Positions 26,161-35,404 are shown, counted from the first letter of the stretch. The stretch: DNA of 64,000 nucleotides from Arthrobacter cupressi (GCF_900099975.1 NZ_FNEI01000017.1:29102-93101), one strand, 5' to 3'. Made by a program: numbers and translations. The notes: generated from the letters alone by a model not told the origin.

Positions 26161-26214
26161 TTTAAGGATCATTTTCACCGGGCGGTCCTGTTCCGCCAGA
26201 GCAAAGGAGCCGGT

Positions 26215-26508
26215 TTGCCGGAGCACAAAGCCACTGTCGCCGCGGAGATCGGCCTTCACGCACGCGCAGCGGCCGTATTTGTCAGGGCTGTCACGGCCAC
26301 CGGACTCCCGGTGACGATCCGCAAGCCGGGACATTCCGCCGTCGACGCCCGCTCGCTCCTGGAGGTCATGACGGAGGATTTCGCACACGGCTGCGAAGTG
26401 GTCCTCAACGTCACTGCGGACGCCCTGCCGGCCGGGAAGTCGCCCGCCGAGGTGGATGAGGCCTTGGCCGGGCTTGCGGCGCTCCTGGAGGCTCCTGAAG
26501 CCCGCTGA
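26215..26508 (+). CDS. ptsH: HPr phosphocarrier protein of the phosphotransferase system
   Basis: 97 residues. Catalytic His15 sits in IGLHARAA and the regulatory-site region is AVDARSLLEVM (Ser47, equivalent to Ser46). HPr passes phosphate from enzyme I to sugar-specific EIIA proteins. The start is TTG, supported by AAAGGAG 5 nt upstream and by homology beginning at once. It lies alone, divergent from a GntR/UTRA regulator; no ptsI is in the window. Confidence 0.95.
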   Translation: MPEHKATVAAEIGLHARAAAVFVRAVTATGLPVTIRKPGHSAVDARSLLEVMTEDFAHGCEVVLNVTADALPAGKSPAEVDEALAGLAALLEAPEAR

Positions 26509-26579
26509 GCGGGCACTTCCCTTCCACCCCGGCTCCGGTCCGGCGGCCACGGCTCGAAGAACTGCAAACTGGTTAAACA

Positions 26580-26620
26580 ACGACGGCGGGCCCCACCATC
26601 AAGGTGGGGCCCGCCGTCGT
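26580..26620. terminator. Bidirectional terminator between ptsH and ctaF
   Basis: Perfect 18-bp inverted repeat (26580-26597 with 26603-26620) around ATCAA, between convergent genes. Confidence 0.9.
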
Positions 26621-26630
26621 ATGTGTGCTG

Positions 26631-27032
26631 CTAGTGGGCGTGGTCGCCGCGGCTGTATTCGAAGACCCAGCCGACCAGGGCCACGAGAGCCAGGCCAGCG
26701 GCTACGAACACGATCCAGAAACCGACCGCGAGGCCGAGGAAACCACCGGCGCAGGCGAGGCCGAGGACCAGCGGCCACCAGCTCCACGGGCTGAAGTGGC
26801 CCTGCTCGCCGGCACCCTCGTGGATCTCGGCATCGGGACGGTCCTCAGGACGCAGGCCGACGCGCTTACCGGTGAAGCCAAGGTACGCGCCGATCATGCC
26901 GGCAAGGCCACCGACCAGGAGGATGCCCAGGATGCCGACCCATTCGGACCAGTGGGTCAGGAAGCCGTAGGCAAGCGAGACCGGGACGAAGAAGAAGACT
27001 CCGGCTCCGAAGAGCCACGATTCGATTTTCAC
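26631..27032 (-). CDS. ctaF: Actinobacterial cytochrome c oxidase subunit IV
   Basis: 133 residues with four membrane helices and a central loop FTGKRVGLRPEDRPDAEIHEGAG, the pattern of CtaF, which is specific to Actinobacteria. It packs against subunits I and III of the aa3 oxidase. Its GTG start overlaps the ctaD stop (GTGA), so translation is coupled. Last gene of ctaCDF. Confidence 0.94.
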   Translation of the reverse strand: MKIESWLFGAGVFFFVPVSLAYGFLTHWSEWVGILGILLVGGLAGMIGAYLGFTGKRVGLRPEDRPDAEIHEGAGEQGHFSPWSWWPLVLGLACAGGFLGLAVGFWIVFVAAGLALVALVGWVFEYSRGDHAH

Positions 27033-28750
27033 TTGCGGATGTCCTTCTGATCAGCGTTGCCCAGCAGGTCTGCAGCGGGCTCCGGGGACTGGACGGTGTG
27101 GGCCTGGGACAGCTCGGGGTGGTGCAGGTCGAGTGCCGGCCGCTCCGAGCGGATGCGCGGGAGCGAAGTGAAGTTGTGGCGCGGCGGCGGGCAGGAAGTC
27201 GCCCACTCGAGCGAGGCACCGAAGCCCCACGGGTCGTCCACTTCAACCTTCTTGTTGCTGCGCCAGGTGATGTACACGTTCCAGAAGAACGGCAGCAGGG
27301 AGGCACCCAGGACGAACGAGGAGATCGTGGAGAACTGGTTCATCCAGGTGAAGTTGTCTTCCACCAGGTAGTCGGCGTAACGGCGGGGCATGCCCTCGAC
27401 GCCGAGCCAGTGCTGGATCAGGAAGGTGCCGTGGAAGCCGAGGAACAGGAGCCAGAAGTGGATCTTGCCGAGGCGCTCGTTGAGCATCTTGCCGGTCCAC
27501 TTGGGCCACCAGAAGTAGAAGCCTGCGAACATCGCGAACACCACGGTGCCGAACACCACGTAGTGGAAGTGCGCCACCACGAAGTAGGAGTCCGAGACGT
27601 GGAAGTCCAGCGGCGGGGAGGACAGGATGATGCCGGTCAGGCCGCCGAAGAGGAAGGTCACCAGGAAGCCGATGCTCCAGAGCATGGGGGTTTCAAAGGT
27701 GATGGAACCCTGCCAGAGGGTACCGATCCAGTTGAAGAACTTCACGCCGGTGGGAACCGCGATCAGCATGGTCATGAAGGCGAAGAACGGCAGCAGGACC
27801 GAGCCGGTGACGTACATGTGGTGTGCCCACACGGTCACGGACAGGGCGGCAATGGCGATGGTCGCGTAGACCAGGCCCTTGTAGCCGAAGATCGGCTTGC
27901 GGCTGAAGACCGGGAAGATCTCGGAGACGATGCCGAAGAACGGCAGGGCGATGATGTACACCTCGGGGTGGCCGAAGAACCAGAACAGGTGCTGCCAGAG
28001 GACGGCACCGCCGTTTTCGGGATCAAAGATGTGTGCGCCGAACCGGCGGTCGGCACCAAGGGCGAACAGGGCTGCTGCCAGCGGCGGGAACGCCATCAGG
28101 ACCAGGATGGCCGTGACGAGGGTGTTCCAGGTGAAGATCGGCATGCGCCACATGGTCATGCCCGGGGCACGCATGCAGATGATCGTGGTGATGAAGTTGA
28201 CCGCACCGAGGATGGTGCCGAAACCGGACAGGGCCAGGCCGAAGACCCAGAGGTCACCGCCGACGCCGGGGCTGAACGTCGTGTTCGACAGCGGCGCGTA
28301 CGCGAACCAACCGAACGACGCGGCGCCCTGCGGGGTGATGAAACCGGACACGGCGATGGTGGAGCCGAACAGGAAGAACCAGAAGGCCAGGGCGTTCAGT
28401 CGCGGGAAGGCGACGTCGGGCGCACCGATCTGGAGCGGCATGATGACGTTCGCGAAGCCGGCGAAAAGCGGCGTGGCGAACATCAGGAGCATCACCGTGC
28501 CGTGCATGGTGAAGAGCTGGTTGTACTGCTCCTTGGTCTGCAGGATCTGCATGCCCGGTTCGAAAAGCTCAGCGCGGATGAGCAGCGCCATGACGCCGCC
28601 GAGGCAGAAGAACACGAAGGAGGCGATCAGGTACATGTACCCGATGGTCTTGTGGTCCGTGGAGGTGATCCAGTTGACGACGATGCGTCCCTTGGATTTC
28701 GGAACGACGGGAGACTCGAGGACTCCGGCGGGTTGGGTGTAAGTAGACAC
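27029..28750 (-). CDS. ctaD: Cytochrome c oxidase subunit I
   Basis: 573 residues and twelve membrane helices. The heme and copper ligands are present: FTMHGTVML (heme a His), WFFGHPEVYIIALP (CuB His and the cross-linked His-Tyr pair), AHHMYVTG (two CuB His) and AHFHYVVFG (hemes a3 and a). The enzyme reduces oxygen to water and pumps protons. GTG start with AGGGAAG upstream; 10 bases separate it from ctaC. Confidence 0.97.
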   Translation of the reverse strand: MSTYTQPAGVLESPVVPKSKGRIVVNWITSTDHKTIGYMYLIASFVFFCLGGVMALLIRAELFEPGMQILQTKEQYNQLFTMHGTVMLLMFATPLFAGFANVIMPLQIGAPDVAFPRLNALAFWFFLFGSTIAVSGFITPQGAASFGWFAYAPLSNTTFSPGVGGDLWVFGLALSGFGTILGAVNFITTIICMRAPGMTMWRMPIFTWNTLVTAILVLMAFPPLAAALFALGADRRFGAHIFDPENGGAVLWQHLFWFFGHPEVYIIALPFFGIVSEIFPVFSRKPIFGYKGLVYATIAIAALSVTVWAHHMYVTGSVLLPFFAFMTMLIAVPTGVKFFNWIGTLWQGSITFETPMLWSIGFLVTFLFGGLTGIILSSPPLDFHVSDSYFVVAHFHYVVFGTVVFAMFAGFYFWWPKWTGKMLNERLGKIHFWLLFLGFHGTFLIQHWLGVEGMPRRYADYLVEDNFTWMNQFSTISSFVLGASLLPFFWNVYITWRSNKKVEVDDPWGFGASLEWATSCPPPRHNFTSLPRIRSERPALDLHHPELSQAHTVQSPEPAADLLGNADQKDIRK

Positions 28751-28760
28751 GTCGCTTCCC

Positions 28761-29633
28761 TTACTTAATTTCGTTCAGGCTCGGGTTGCGGTCGTACTTC
28801 TCGTCGAGAAGGCCCGTGTTGCCCGCCTGGCGCAGTTCCTCCATGTGGGCCTGGAATTCGGCCTCGGAGACAACCTTGACGCGGAAAAGCATCTCGGAGT
28901 GGTATTCACCGCAGAGTTCGGCGCACTTGCCGTCGTAGGTGCCCTCCTTGGTGGGGGTCAGCCTGATGTAGTTGGTCTTGCCCGGGATCATGTCGCGCTT
29001 CTGCAGGAAGGCGGGAACCCAGAAGGAGTGGATGACGTCGCGGGAGTTCAGTTCCAGATCGACGGACTTGCCCACCGGCAGGTACAGGGTAGGCAGCTTG
29101 TCCTTGTCGATGGTGTTGCCCGTCAGGTGTGCCTGGACGCCGGCTTCGTGCAGGTCTTCACTGACCACGGAGCCCTTCTTGTAGTTGAAGTCCCAGGCCC
29201 ACTGCTTGCCGCGGACGTCGACGACGACGTCTGCCGGCTTGGAGCGGTCATCGATGGCCTGCTGGTCGCGGTCGGTGAAGTAGAAGAACACCAGCACCAT
29301 GAACAGCGGGATCGTCAGGTAGAAGACCTCCAGCGGGAGGTTGTAGCTGAGCTGACGCGGGAACCCGACGGTGCCCTTGCGGCGGCGGTAGGCAATGATG
29401 CACCAGACCAGAAGGCCCCAGGTGATGATGCCGACCGCGAGGGCCGCGATCCATGAGTTGACCCAGAGGTCCATGATGCGGTCGGTGTGGTTGGTGGTGC
29501 CCCGTTCAGTGGGGAGCCAACCCTTCTCAACCTCTGACGAACATCCGGTCAAAACCAACGCGCCGGCTAGTGCCAAGCCAGTGATCGTAGTGATCTTTGC
29601 GCGTCGGCTGCCGGTTCGGTTCTGCGAACTCAC
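28761..29633 (-). CDS. ctaC: Cytochrome c oxidase subunit II (lipoprotein)
   Basis: 290 residues. A signal peptide ends in the lipobox LVLTGC, two membrane helices follow (about 65-85 and 105-125), then the outer CuA domain with CAELCGEYHSEM, which supplies the two Cys, His and Met ligands. It accepts electrons from the QcrC cytochrome. The GTG at 29633 follows GAGGAAGG and starts just before a normal lipoprotein signal; an upstream in-frame start would add 19 unlikely residues. First gene of ctaCDF. Confidence 0.95.
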   Translation of the reverse strand: MSSQNRTGSRRAKITTITGLALAGALVLTGCSSEVEKGWLPTERGTTNHTDRIMDLWVNSWIAALAVGIITWGLLVWCIIAYRRRKGTVGFPRQLSYNLPLEVFYLTIPLFMVLVFFYFTDRDQQAIDDRSKPADVVVDVRGKQWAWDFNYKKGSVVSEDLHEAGVQAHLTGNTIDKDKLPTLYLPVGKSVDLELNSRDVIHSFWVPAFLQKRDMIPGKTNYIRLTPTKEGTYDGKCAELCGEYHSEMLFRVKVVSEAEFQAHMEELRQAGNTGLLDEKYDRNPSLNEIK

Positions 29634-29816
29634 AGACGGCCCTTCCTCTTGTTGCTGCAGCCCGGCAGGCCAAAGGCGCGCCGGGCACACTAAAGTTTTA
29701 CTACCCGATGTAGAGCTTACCGCTATGCAGGGGTTTTCGCTGACACGCCGCGGCAGTGCGTCGGAACAGCAGCGAAGCTGTCCGCCGCACTGGCCGCGGC
29801 GTGCCAGGTGTCCCGC

Positions 29817-30194
29817 TTAGTGGAACGAGTCGCCGCAGGCGCAGGAGCCGCCCGCGTTCGGGTTGTCGATCGTGAACCCCTGCTTCGAAATGGTGTCTTC
29901 GAAGTCAATGCTGGCGCCATCCAGGTACGGCACGCTCATCTTGTCCACGACGACTTCAACGCCGTCGTAGTCGCGGACGGCATCGCCGTCGAGCAGGCGC
30001 TCGTCGAAGTAGAGCTGGTAGATCAGGCCGGAGCAGCCGCCGGGCTGCACGGCGACGCGCAGGCGCAGGTCGGTGCGGCCCTCCTGCTCGAGGAGGCTCC
30101 GGACCTTGCCGGCAGCGACATCGGTGAGATTCACGCCGTGCACAGGAAGTTCCCCGCTGGTGGCGGTGGTGTTTTCGTTTGTTGCGGTGCTCAT
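29817..30194 (-). CDS. erpA: Iron-sulfur cluster insertion protein ErpA (HesB/IscA family)
   Basis: 125 residues of the A-type carrier fold with the three cluster cysteines Cys54 (PGGCSG), Cys118 and Cys120 (CACGDSF). It carries clusters to apo-proteins, and its position behind the respiratory block fits a supply role for QcrA. The first 18 residues are Thr/Ser/Asn-rich and probably disordered. No signal peptide. Confidence 0.94.
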   Translation of the reverse strand: MSTATNENTTATSGELPVHGVNLTDVAAGKVRSLLEQEGRTDLRLRVAVQPGGCSGLIYQLYFDERLLDGDAVRDYDGVEVVVDKMSVPYLDGASIDFEDTISKQGFTIDNPNAGGSCACGDSFH

Positions 30195-30349
30195 TGGCCT
30201 ACCTAACTATGACGCTCGCGGCATGCGGCGTTCTCGCGCCGCAATGCCCTTACCCACTTGCTTTCGGGTTACAGCTCAATGCTACGTCGCACGGACGCAT
30301 AGCTATAACTCCAACCGTAACCAGCGGGCGGCTTCGCTTGTTCCCGGCG

Positions 30350-31780
30350 CTACGCCAAGCCCGAAGCATCCAGCTGCGCGAGCATGAGCGCTTCGGCCAG
30401 CACGGCCCGCCGGAGATCCTCGATGTGGAGCGACTCGTTGGCGCTGTGGGCACGGGAATCGGGATCTTCAACGCCCGTGACCAGGATCTGCACCTCGGGG
30501 TACGCCTCCGTCAGATCGGCGATGAAAGGGATGGAACCGCCGATCCCCATCTCCACGGCAGGGACGCCCCAGGCCTCCCCCAGCGCCCACAGGGCAATCC
30601 GCGCGGCCGGTGAGGCGGTGTCCGTGGCGAAGGCGTTGCCGCGCTCCCCCGGCGTGAAGGTCAGCCGGGCCCCGAACGGAACATTGTCCGAGAGATGCTT
30701 TTCGACCGCTGCCATGGCGGCATCGGGGTCCTGGCCCGGGGCCAGGCGCAGGCTGAATTTCGCGCGCGCCGCAGGCAGCAGGGTGTTGGACGCGACGTCG
30801 ACGGCGGGAGCGTCGATACCGATGATCGAGAGCGCCGGTTTGGTCCAGAGACGGGAGGCGATGGTTCCGGTGCCCGCCAGGCGGACGCCGTCGAGCACGG
30901 AGGCATCGGCACGGAACTGGGCCTCGTCAAGATCCACCGCCGCTTCGTCCTTGGCGAGCAGCCCCGGGACCGCCACGTTGCCGGCGTCGTCATGCAGGGT
31001 GGCAATCAGCCGGGCCAGGACAGTGGGAGCGTCCAGCACGGCACCGCCGAACATCCCCGAGTGCACGGCGTGCCCCAGGACACGGACTTCGAAAGTGCCG
31101 TCGACCAGGCCGCGCAGGCTGGTGGTCAAGGCGGGGACGCCGACCTTCCAGTTGCTGGAATCGGCCACCACGATCACGTCGGCACGCAGCAATTCCCGGT
31201 GGGTCTCCAGGAAAGTGCGGAACGTCGGCGAGCCTGCCTCCTCTTCGCCTTCGAAAAAGAGCGTGACGCCCAGCCCGAACCGGTCACCGAGCACTTCACT
31301 GACAGCCGAGAACGCCGCAAGGTGGGCCATGATCCCTGCTTTGTCGTCCGCGGCACCGCGGCCGTAGAGACGGCCGTCGCGCTCCTCGGCAACGAACGGT
31401 TCGGACTCCCACAGAGCGCGGTCCCCCGGAGGCTGGACGTCATGGTGCGCATAGAGCAGGATGGTTGCCTTGCCGGGAGCCGCCGGACGGCTGGCGACGA
31501 CGGCGGGCCCGCCCGCGCTGCCGTCCTCCTTGTTGCAGCGCAGGATCTGCACGTCGCTGAAGCCCGATTCGCGGACCAGCCCGGCGACGGCTTCCGCGCT
31601 GCGGTCGAGCTCTGCGGGGTCGAAACTGCTCCAGGCGATACCGGGCACGGCAACAAGGTCCTTAAGCCGCGCAAGGGTCACGTCGAAGGAGGCATCGACG
31701 GCGGCCTTCAGGGCGGCGGCGTCAACGGCGCCGGGGGTCCCGGACTGGTTCTGCGGGGTCTCCGCGTGGGTGGAAGTCAT
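30350..31780 (-). CDS. M20-family dipeptidase
   Basis: 476 residues. Metal-binding and catalytic motifs of the M20 zinc peptidases: LLYAHHDVQPPGD (His and Asp), GRGAADDKAGI (bridging Asp), EGEEEAGSP (catalytic Glu pair), with a dimerisation lid domain in the middle. Likely an intracellular dipeptidase or carboxypeptidase of the ArgE/DapE/CNDP group. ATG at 31780 was chosen over a TTG 6 bases upstream since a TAGTGT box lies 7 nt before it. Confidence 0.92.
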   Translation of the reverse strand: MTSTHAETPQNQSGTPGAVDAAALKAAVDASFDVTLARLKDLVAVPGIAWSSFDPAELDRSAEAVAGLVRESGFSDVQILRCNKEDGSAGGPAVVASRPAAPGKATILLYAHHDVQPPGDRALWESEPFVAEERDGRLYGRGAADDKAGIMAHLAAFSAVSEVLGDRFGLGVTLFFEGEEEAGSPTFRTFLETHRELLRADVIVVADSSNWKVGVPALTTSLRGLVDGTFEVRVLGHAVHSGMFGGAVLDAPTVLARLIATLHDDAGNVAVPGLLAKDEAAVDLDEAQFRADASVLDGVRLAGTGTIASRLWTKPALSIIGIDAPAVDVASNTLLPAARAKFSLRLAPGQDPDAAMAAVEKHLSDNVPFGARLTFTPGERGNAFATDTASPAARIALWALGEAWGVPAVEMGIGGSIPFIADLTEAYPEVQILVTGVEDPDSRAHSANESLHIEDLRRAVLAEALMLAQLDASGLA

Positions 31781-31787
31781 GGCCAAA

Positions 31788-31793
31788 ACACTA
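31788..31793 (-). promoter_or_regulatory. -10 box (TAGTGT) of the M20 dipeptidase
   Basis: Minus-strand TAGTGT followed by 7 nt and the ATG at 31780. Confidence 0.45.
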
Positions 31794-31874
31794 CCGCCGA
31801 GTACAGGCCGCCGGAACCGGCCATTGCGCGCGGGCGGTGCCGGCCCAGTGTCGCCCGGGTCACGCCGCGGCGGG

Positions 31875-31880
31875 TATTCT
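31875..31880 (+). promoter_or_regulatory. -10 box (TATTCT) of the DUF3043 gene
   Basis: TATTCT, 6 nt before the GTG at 31887; leaderless. Confidence 0.55.
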
Positions 31881-31886
31881 GTATTG

Positions 31887-32477
31887 GTGTTTGGACGTAA
31901 AAAGGAAGAGCCCAGCGCTCAGGACTCAATAGACCAGCTTGCCGCCGACGCGGCGAAGGGCCCGGGCAAGGGTGCGCCCACACCCAAGCGCAAGGACCAG
32001 GAAGCGGCGCGCAAGCGGCCCCTGGTTCCCACCGACCGGAAGGCCTCGAAGGAGGCCGAACGGATTGCCATCCAGGACCAGCGCCAAAAAATGCGCCAGG
32101 CCCTGGACACCGGCGACGAGAAATACCTGCCGCTGCGCGACAAGGGCCCCCAGAAGCGCTTCGCCCGGGACTTCGTGGACGCCCGCTTCAACCTGGGCGA
32201 GTACCTGATGTTCGGCGCCCTCTTGTTCGTGGTGGTTTCCTTCGTGATCCCGCAGTCCAGCGATGCCCTGACCTATGTCCTGATCGGTTTCTGGGTCATG
32301 TTCCTCGCGGTGTTCGTGGACGTCTTCATTCTTTCCCGCAAGTTGCGCAAGGCGTTGACGCAAAAGTTCGGCGAAGTGGAGCGCGGTACCGTCTGGTACG
32401 GAAGCATGCGCTCCCTCCAGTTCCGCAAACTGCGCCTGCCAAAGCCGCTGGTGAACCGCGGCGAATACCCTTCATAG
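31887..32477 (+). CDS. DUF3043 membrane protein
   Basis: 196 residues. A basic, charged N-terminal half (FGRKKEEPS, PTPKRKDQEAARKRP) is followed by two membrane helices (about 112-130 and 134-156) and a C-terminal segment RKLRKALTQKFGEVERGTVWYGS. This is the actinobacterial DUF3043 family, of unknown function. The GTG start fits a leaderless transcript; an open frame extends upstream but carries no homology. A strong terminator follows. Confidence 0.88.
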   Translation: MFGRKKEEPSAQDSIDQLAADAAKGPGKGAPTPKRKDQEAARKRPLVPTDRKASKEAERIAIQDQRQKMRQALDTGDEKYLPLRDKGPQKRFARDFVDARFNLGEYLMFGALLFVVVSFVIPQSSDALTYVLIGFWVMFLAVFVDVFILSRKLRKALTQKFGEVERGTVWYGSMRSLQFRKLRLPKPLVNRGEYPS

Positions 32478-32503
32478 GCCCGTACAGGCCTCCAAAGAGC
32501 CGA

Positions 32504-32545
32504 AGCAGAAGGACCCCGGAACTTCCGTTCCGGGGTCCTTCTGCT
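32504..32545. terminator. Bidirectional terminator between the DUF3043 gene and pyrD
   Basis: Perfect 19-bp inverted repeat with a TTCC tetraloop. Confidence 0.9.
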
Positions 32546-32573
32546 GTGCGGGCCCTGGTTGAGGGCTGGCCTG

Positions 32574-33644
32574 TTAGGAGCGGCGGTTCCTGGCCAGGCC
32601 CTTGTTGATCCTCGAAGCCCAGAAGGGTCCTTCGTAGAGGAACGCGGTGTAGCCCTGAACGAGCGTGGCGCCCGCGTCCAGCCGCTCCTGCACATCCGCG
32701 GCCGTTTCAACCCCGCCCACGGCGATGAGCACCAGTTGGTCGCCGACGGCGGACTTCAGCCGCTTGAGCACGCCCAGGGAGCGCTGCTTCAACGGGGCCC
32801 CGGAGAGCCCGCCGGCGCCGCACGCCTCCACCTTCGCGGGGTCCGATGCCAGGCCGTCCCGGCCGATCGTGGTGTTCGTGGCGATGATGCCGTCGAGCCC
32901 GAGGTCGAGGGCCAGGCGGGCGACGTCGTCGATGTCGTCATCGCTGAGGTCCGGGGCGATCTTGACCAGCAGCGGAACGTGCCGCCCGGCGGCCTGGTCT
33001 GCGGTTTCCCCGACGGCGCTCAGCAGCGGGCGCAGCGTCTCAACGTTCTGCAGCAGCCGCAGGCCCGGTGTGTTGGGCGAACTTACGTTCACCACAAGGT
33101 AGTCGGCCGCCGGGGCAAGGGTCCGGGCGCTAACCAGGTAGTCCTCGACCGCGTCTTCCAGTTCCACCACCTTGGTCTTGCCGATGTTCACGCCGATGAC
33201 GGGCCGGACCCCGGCATGCGCCTTCCGCAGGGCGGCACGGGCCGCCTTCAAGCGCGGCGCGACGGCGGAGGCGCCGTCGTTGTTGAATCCCATGCGGTTG
33301 ATGACGGCACGGTCTTCGACAAGGCGGAACAGGCGGGGCTTTTCGTTGCCCGGCTGGGCCTGGCCGGTGATGGTTCCGACCTCAACATGCCCGAAACCGA
33401 GTTCACTCAGGGCCTCGATGCCGTGGCCTTCCTTGTCAAAGCCCGCCGCCAGCCCGAACGGCGACGGGAAGCTCAGGCCGAGGGCCTCGGTCCGGAGCGA
33501 AGCATGCGGCGCGGTCAGCTTTCCCAGCACCCGCCCGGCCCCGCAGGAGTGGGCGAGCCGGATGGCCCGGAAACCGATTTTGTGGGCCTTTTCGGCATCC
33601 ATCCAGGAAAAGGCCAACTTGAAGAATGTGGGGTAGACACGCAT
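32574..33644 (-). CDS. pyrD: Dihydroorotate dehydrogenase (quinone), class 2
   Basis: 356 residues; oxidises dihydroorotate to orotate with FMN and passes electrons to menaquinone. The N-terminal amphipathic helices (TFFKLAFSWMDAEKAHKIG) mark the membrane-associated class 2 type. FMN-site stretches PSPFGLAAGFDKEG, VVNVSSPNTPGLR with the class 2 catalytic serine, and ATNTTIGRDG are present. It is divergent from the FAD dehydrogenase gene and away from other pyr genes. Confidence 0.95.
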   Translation of the reverse strand: MRVYPTFFKLAFSWMDAEKAHKIGFRAIRLAHSCGAGRVLGKLTAPHASLRTEALGLSFPSPFGLAAGFDKEGHGIEALSELGFGHVEVGTITGQAQPGNEKPRLFRLVEDRAVINRMGFNNDGASAVAPRLKAARAALRKAHAGVRPVIGVNIGKTKVVELEDAVEDYLVSARTLAPAADYLVVNVSSPNTPGLRLLQNVETLRPLLSAVGETADQAAGRHVPLLVKIAPDLSDDDIDDVARLALDLGLDGIIATNTTIGRDGLASDPAKVEACGAGGLSGAPLKQRSLGVLKRLKSAVGDQLVLIAVGGVETAADVQERLDAGATLVQGYTAFLYEGPFWASRINKGLARNRRS

Positions 33645-33700
33645 ACCCCTAGTTTTCCGTCTTCCGTGCCGGTCACCAAACCGGTGTCATTACCCGGGAG

Positions 33701-33706
33701 TAGCAT
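33701..33706 (+). promoter_or_regulatory. -10 box (TAGCAT) of the FAD dehydrogenase
   Basis: TAGCAT, 6 nt before the ATG at 33713. Confidence 0.5.
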
Positions 33707-33712
33707 GTTGGC

Positions 33713-35395
33713 ATGGCTGCGACCACCGGAAAGCGCTCCCCCACCGACGGCGTGATCGAAAGCGATGTGCTGGTCATCGGCGCCGGACTTTCAGGGCTGG
33801 TTGCGGCCTCGGTGGCGTACGCCGCCGGACGGCGGGTTGCTGTCATCGACCAGGAGCCCGAAGCGTCCCTCGGCGGCCAGGCGCACTGGTCGTTCGGCGG
33901 CCTGTTCCTCGTGGACAGCCCCGAGCAGCGGCGCCTCGGGGTGCGGGATTCCGAGGAGCTCGCCCTGGGCGACTGGCTTTCCTCCGCGGCGTTCGACCGG
34001 CCCGAGGACGCCTGGGCCCGCCGCTGGGCCGAGGCCTACGTCCATTTCGCTGCCGCGGAGAAGCGCCGGTGGCTGCGCTCCCTGGGCGTGAAACTCTTCC
34101 CGCTGGTGCAGTGGGCGGAGCGGGGCGGATACGGCCCCACCGGCCATGGCAACTCGGTTCCCCGCTTCCATGTTGTCTGGGGTACGGGCCCGGGCCTGCT
34201 CGAACCTTTCCTGGCCAAGGTTGCCGAAGGGGTCTCCACGGGTCGGATCCGCCTGCATTTCCGGCATCGTGCCGCTACGCTAACGACGGCGGCGGGCCGG
34301 GTCACCGGGGTGGGCGGCGAGATCCTGGCGGAGTCCGCCGCCGCACGCGGCGCCGCCTCGTCCCGGACCGTCGTCGGGAACTTCCAGGCCACCGCCGGTG
34401 CCGTGATCGTGGCTAGCGGCGGAATCGGCGCCAACCACCCTATGGTCAGGAAGCTGTGGCCGCACGGTACGGCGCCCGAACAACTGCTCAGCGGCGTCCC
34501 CGCCTCGGTGGACGGCGAATTCCTCGCCGTGGCGCAGGAATCCGGCGCGGCCCTGATCAACGGCGACCGGATGTGGCACTACCCGGAAGGCATCCACAAC
34601 CACTCCCCTGTGTGGCCGCTGCACGGGATCCGTATCCTTCCCGGGCCGTCGTCGCTATGGCTTGACGCCACCGGTACGCAACTGCCGCCGCCGCTCTACC
34701 CCGGCTTCGATTCGCAGGGCGCTCTCCGGCATATCGTCGGCTCAGGGCACGGTTATTCCTGGTTCGTCTGCAGCAGGACCGTCGCGTTGAAGGAGCTTGC
34801 ACTGTCCGGCTCCGAACAGAACCCGGACCTGAGCAACCGGGACCTGCGGCTGCTCGCCGCCAGGCTCCAGAAAAACGCGCCGACGCCGTTGCGCGCCTTC
34901 CTGGAGCACGGCATCGACTTCCTGCAGGCGGCCACGCCGCGGGAACTCGCATCGCGGATGAATGGCCTCGCCGGGAATTCCCGGATCGACCCTGCTGGCC
35001 TCGAAGCCCTGATCCGGCAGCGGGATCTGCAGCTGGAGACGGGCCTGGGCAAGGACCTGCAATTGGCTGCTGTGCGGGCGGCCAGGCACTTCGCCAGCGA
35101 CCGGCTGATGCGGGTGGCCGCGCCGCACCGTTTCGAAGACCCCGCGCACGGCCCCCTGGTGGCCGTCCGCCTGTCCGTGCTGACGCGCAAGACCCTCGGC
35201 GGACTGCAAACCGACCTGCAGTCCCGGGTGCTGGATGGTGCAGGAGTTCCGATTCCGGGGCTCTTCGCAGCCGGAGAAGCCGCCGGTTTCGGGGGCGGTG
35301 GCATCCACGGCTACCGGGCCCTGGAAGGGACGTTCCTTGGCGGCTGCCTGTTTTCCGGGCGGGCTGCCGGCCTCGAAGCGGCTGCTTCTGTCTAA
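33713..35395 (+). CDS. FAD-binding dehydrogenase (fumarate reductase / ketosteroid dehydrogenase-like)
   Basis: 560 residues. FAD-binding VLVIGAGLSGLVAA (about 18-31) with EPEASLGGQAHWSFGG, and the C-terminal FAD motif GLFAAGEAAGFGGGGIHGYRALEG. The family includes 3-ketosteroid dehydrogenases and flavocytochrome-c-like reductases, but the substrate here is not apparent. A leaderless start is likely. The stop codon is part of the promoter box of the next gene, an alpha/beta hydrolase, so three genes lie head to tail. Confidence 0.9.
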   Translation: MAATTGKRSPTDGVIESDVLVIGAGLSGLVAASVAYAAGRRVAVIDQEPEASLGGQAHWSFGGLFLVDSPEQRRLGVRDSEELALGDWLSSAAFDRPEDAWARRWAEAYVHFAAAEKRRWLRSLGVKLFPLVQWAERGGYGPTGHGNSVPRFHVVWGTGPGLLEPFLAKVAEGVSTGRIRLHFRHRAATLTTAAGRVTGVGGEILAESAAARGAASSRTVVGNFQATAGAVIVASGGIGANHPMVRKLWPHGTAPEQLLSGVPASVDGEFLAVAQESGAALINGDRMWHYPEGIHNHSPVWPLHGIRILPGPSSLWLDATGTQLPPPLYPGFDSQGALRHIVGSGHGYSWFVCSRTVALKELALSGSEQNPDLSNRDLRLLAARLQKNAPTPLRAFLEHGIDFLQAATPRELASRMNGLAGNSRIDPAGLEALIRQRDLQLETGLGKDLQLAAVRAARHFASDRLMRVAAPHRFEDPAHGPLVAVRLSVLTRKTLGGLQTDLQSRVLDGAGVPIPGLFAAGEAAGFGGGGIHGYRALEGTFLGGCLFSGRAAGLEAAASV

Positions 35396-35398
35396 GCT
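35393..35398 (+). promoter_or_regulatory. -10 box (TAAGCT) of the first tandem hydrolase
   Basis: TAAGCT contains the stop codon of the preceding gene and lies 6 nt before the GTG at 35405. Confidence 0.4.
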
Positions 35399-35404
35399 GG
35401 TCCC

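Noticed and set aside
26055..26214. DasR-type operator between gntR and ptsH
   Set aside because: Searched for a GGTCTAGACC-like palindrome by eye; none present.
27098..28768. Long plus-strand frame opposite ctaD (556 codons)
   Set aside because: Arises from the codon bias of the real gene; low-complexity Glu/Gly/Arg composition and no domain.
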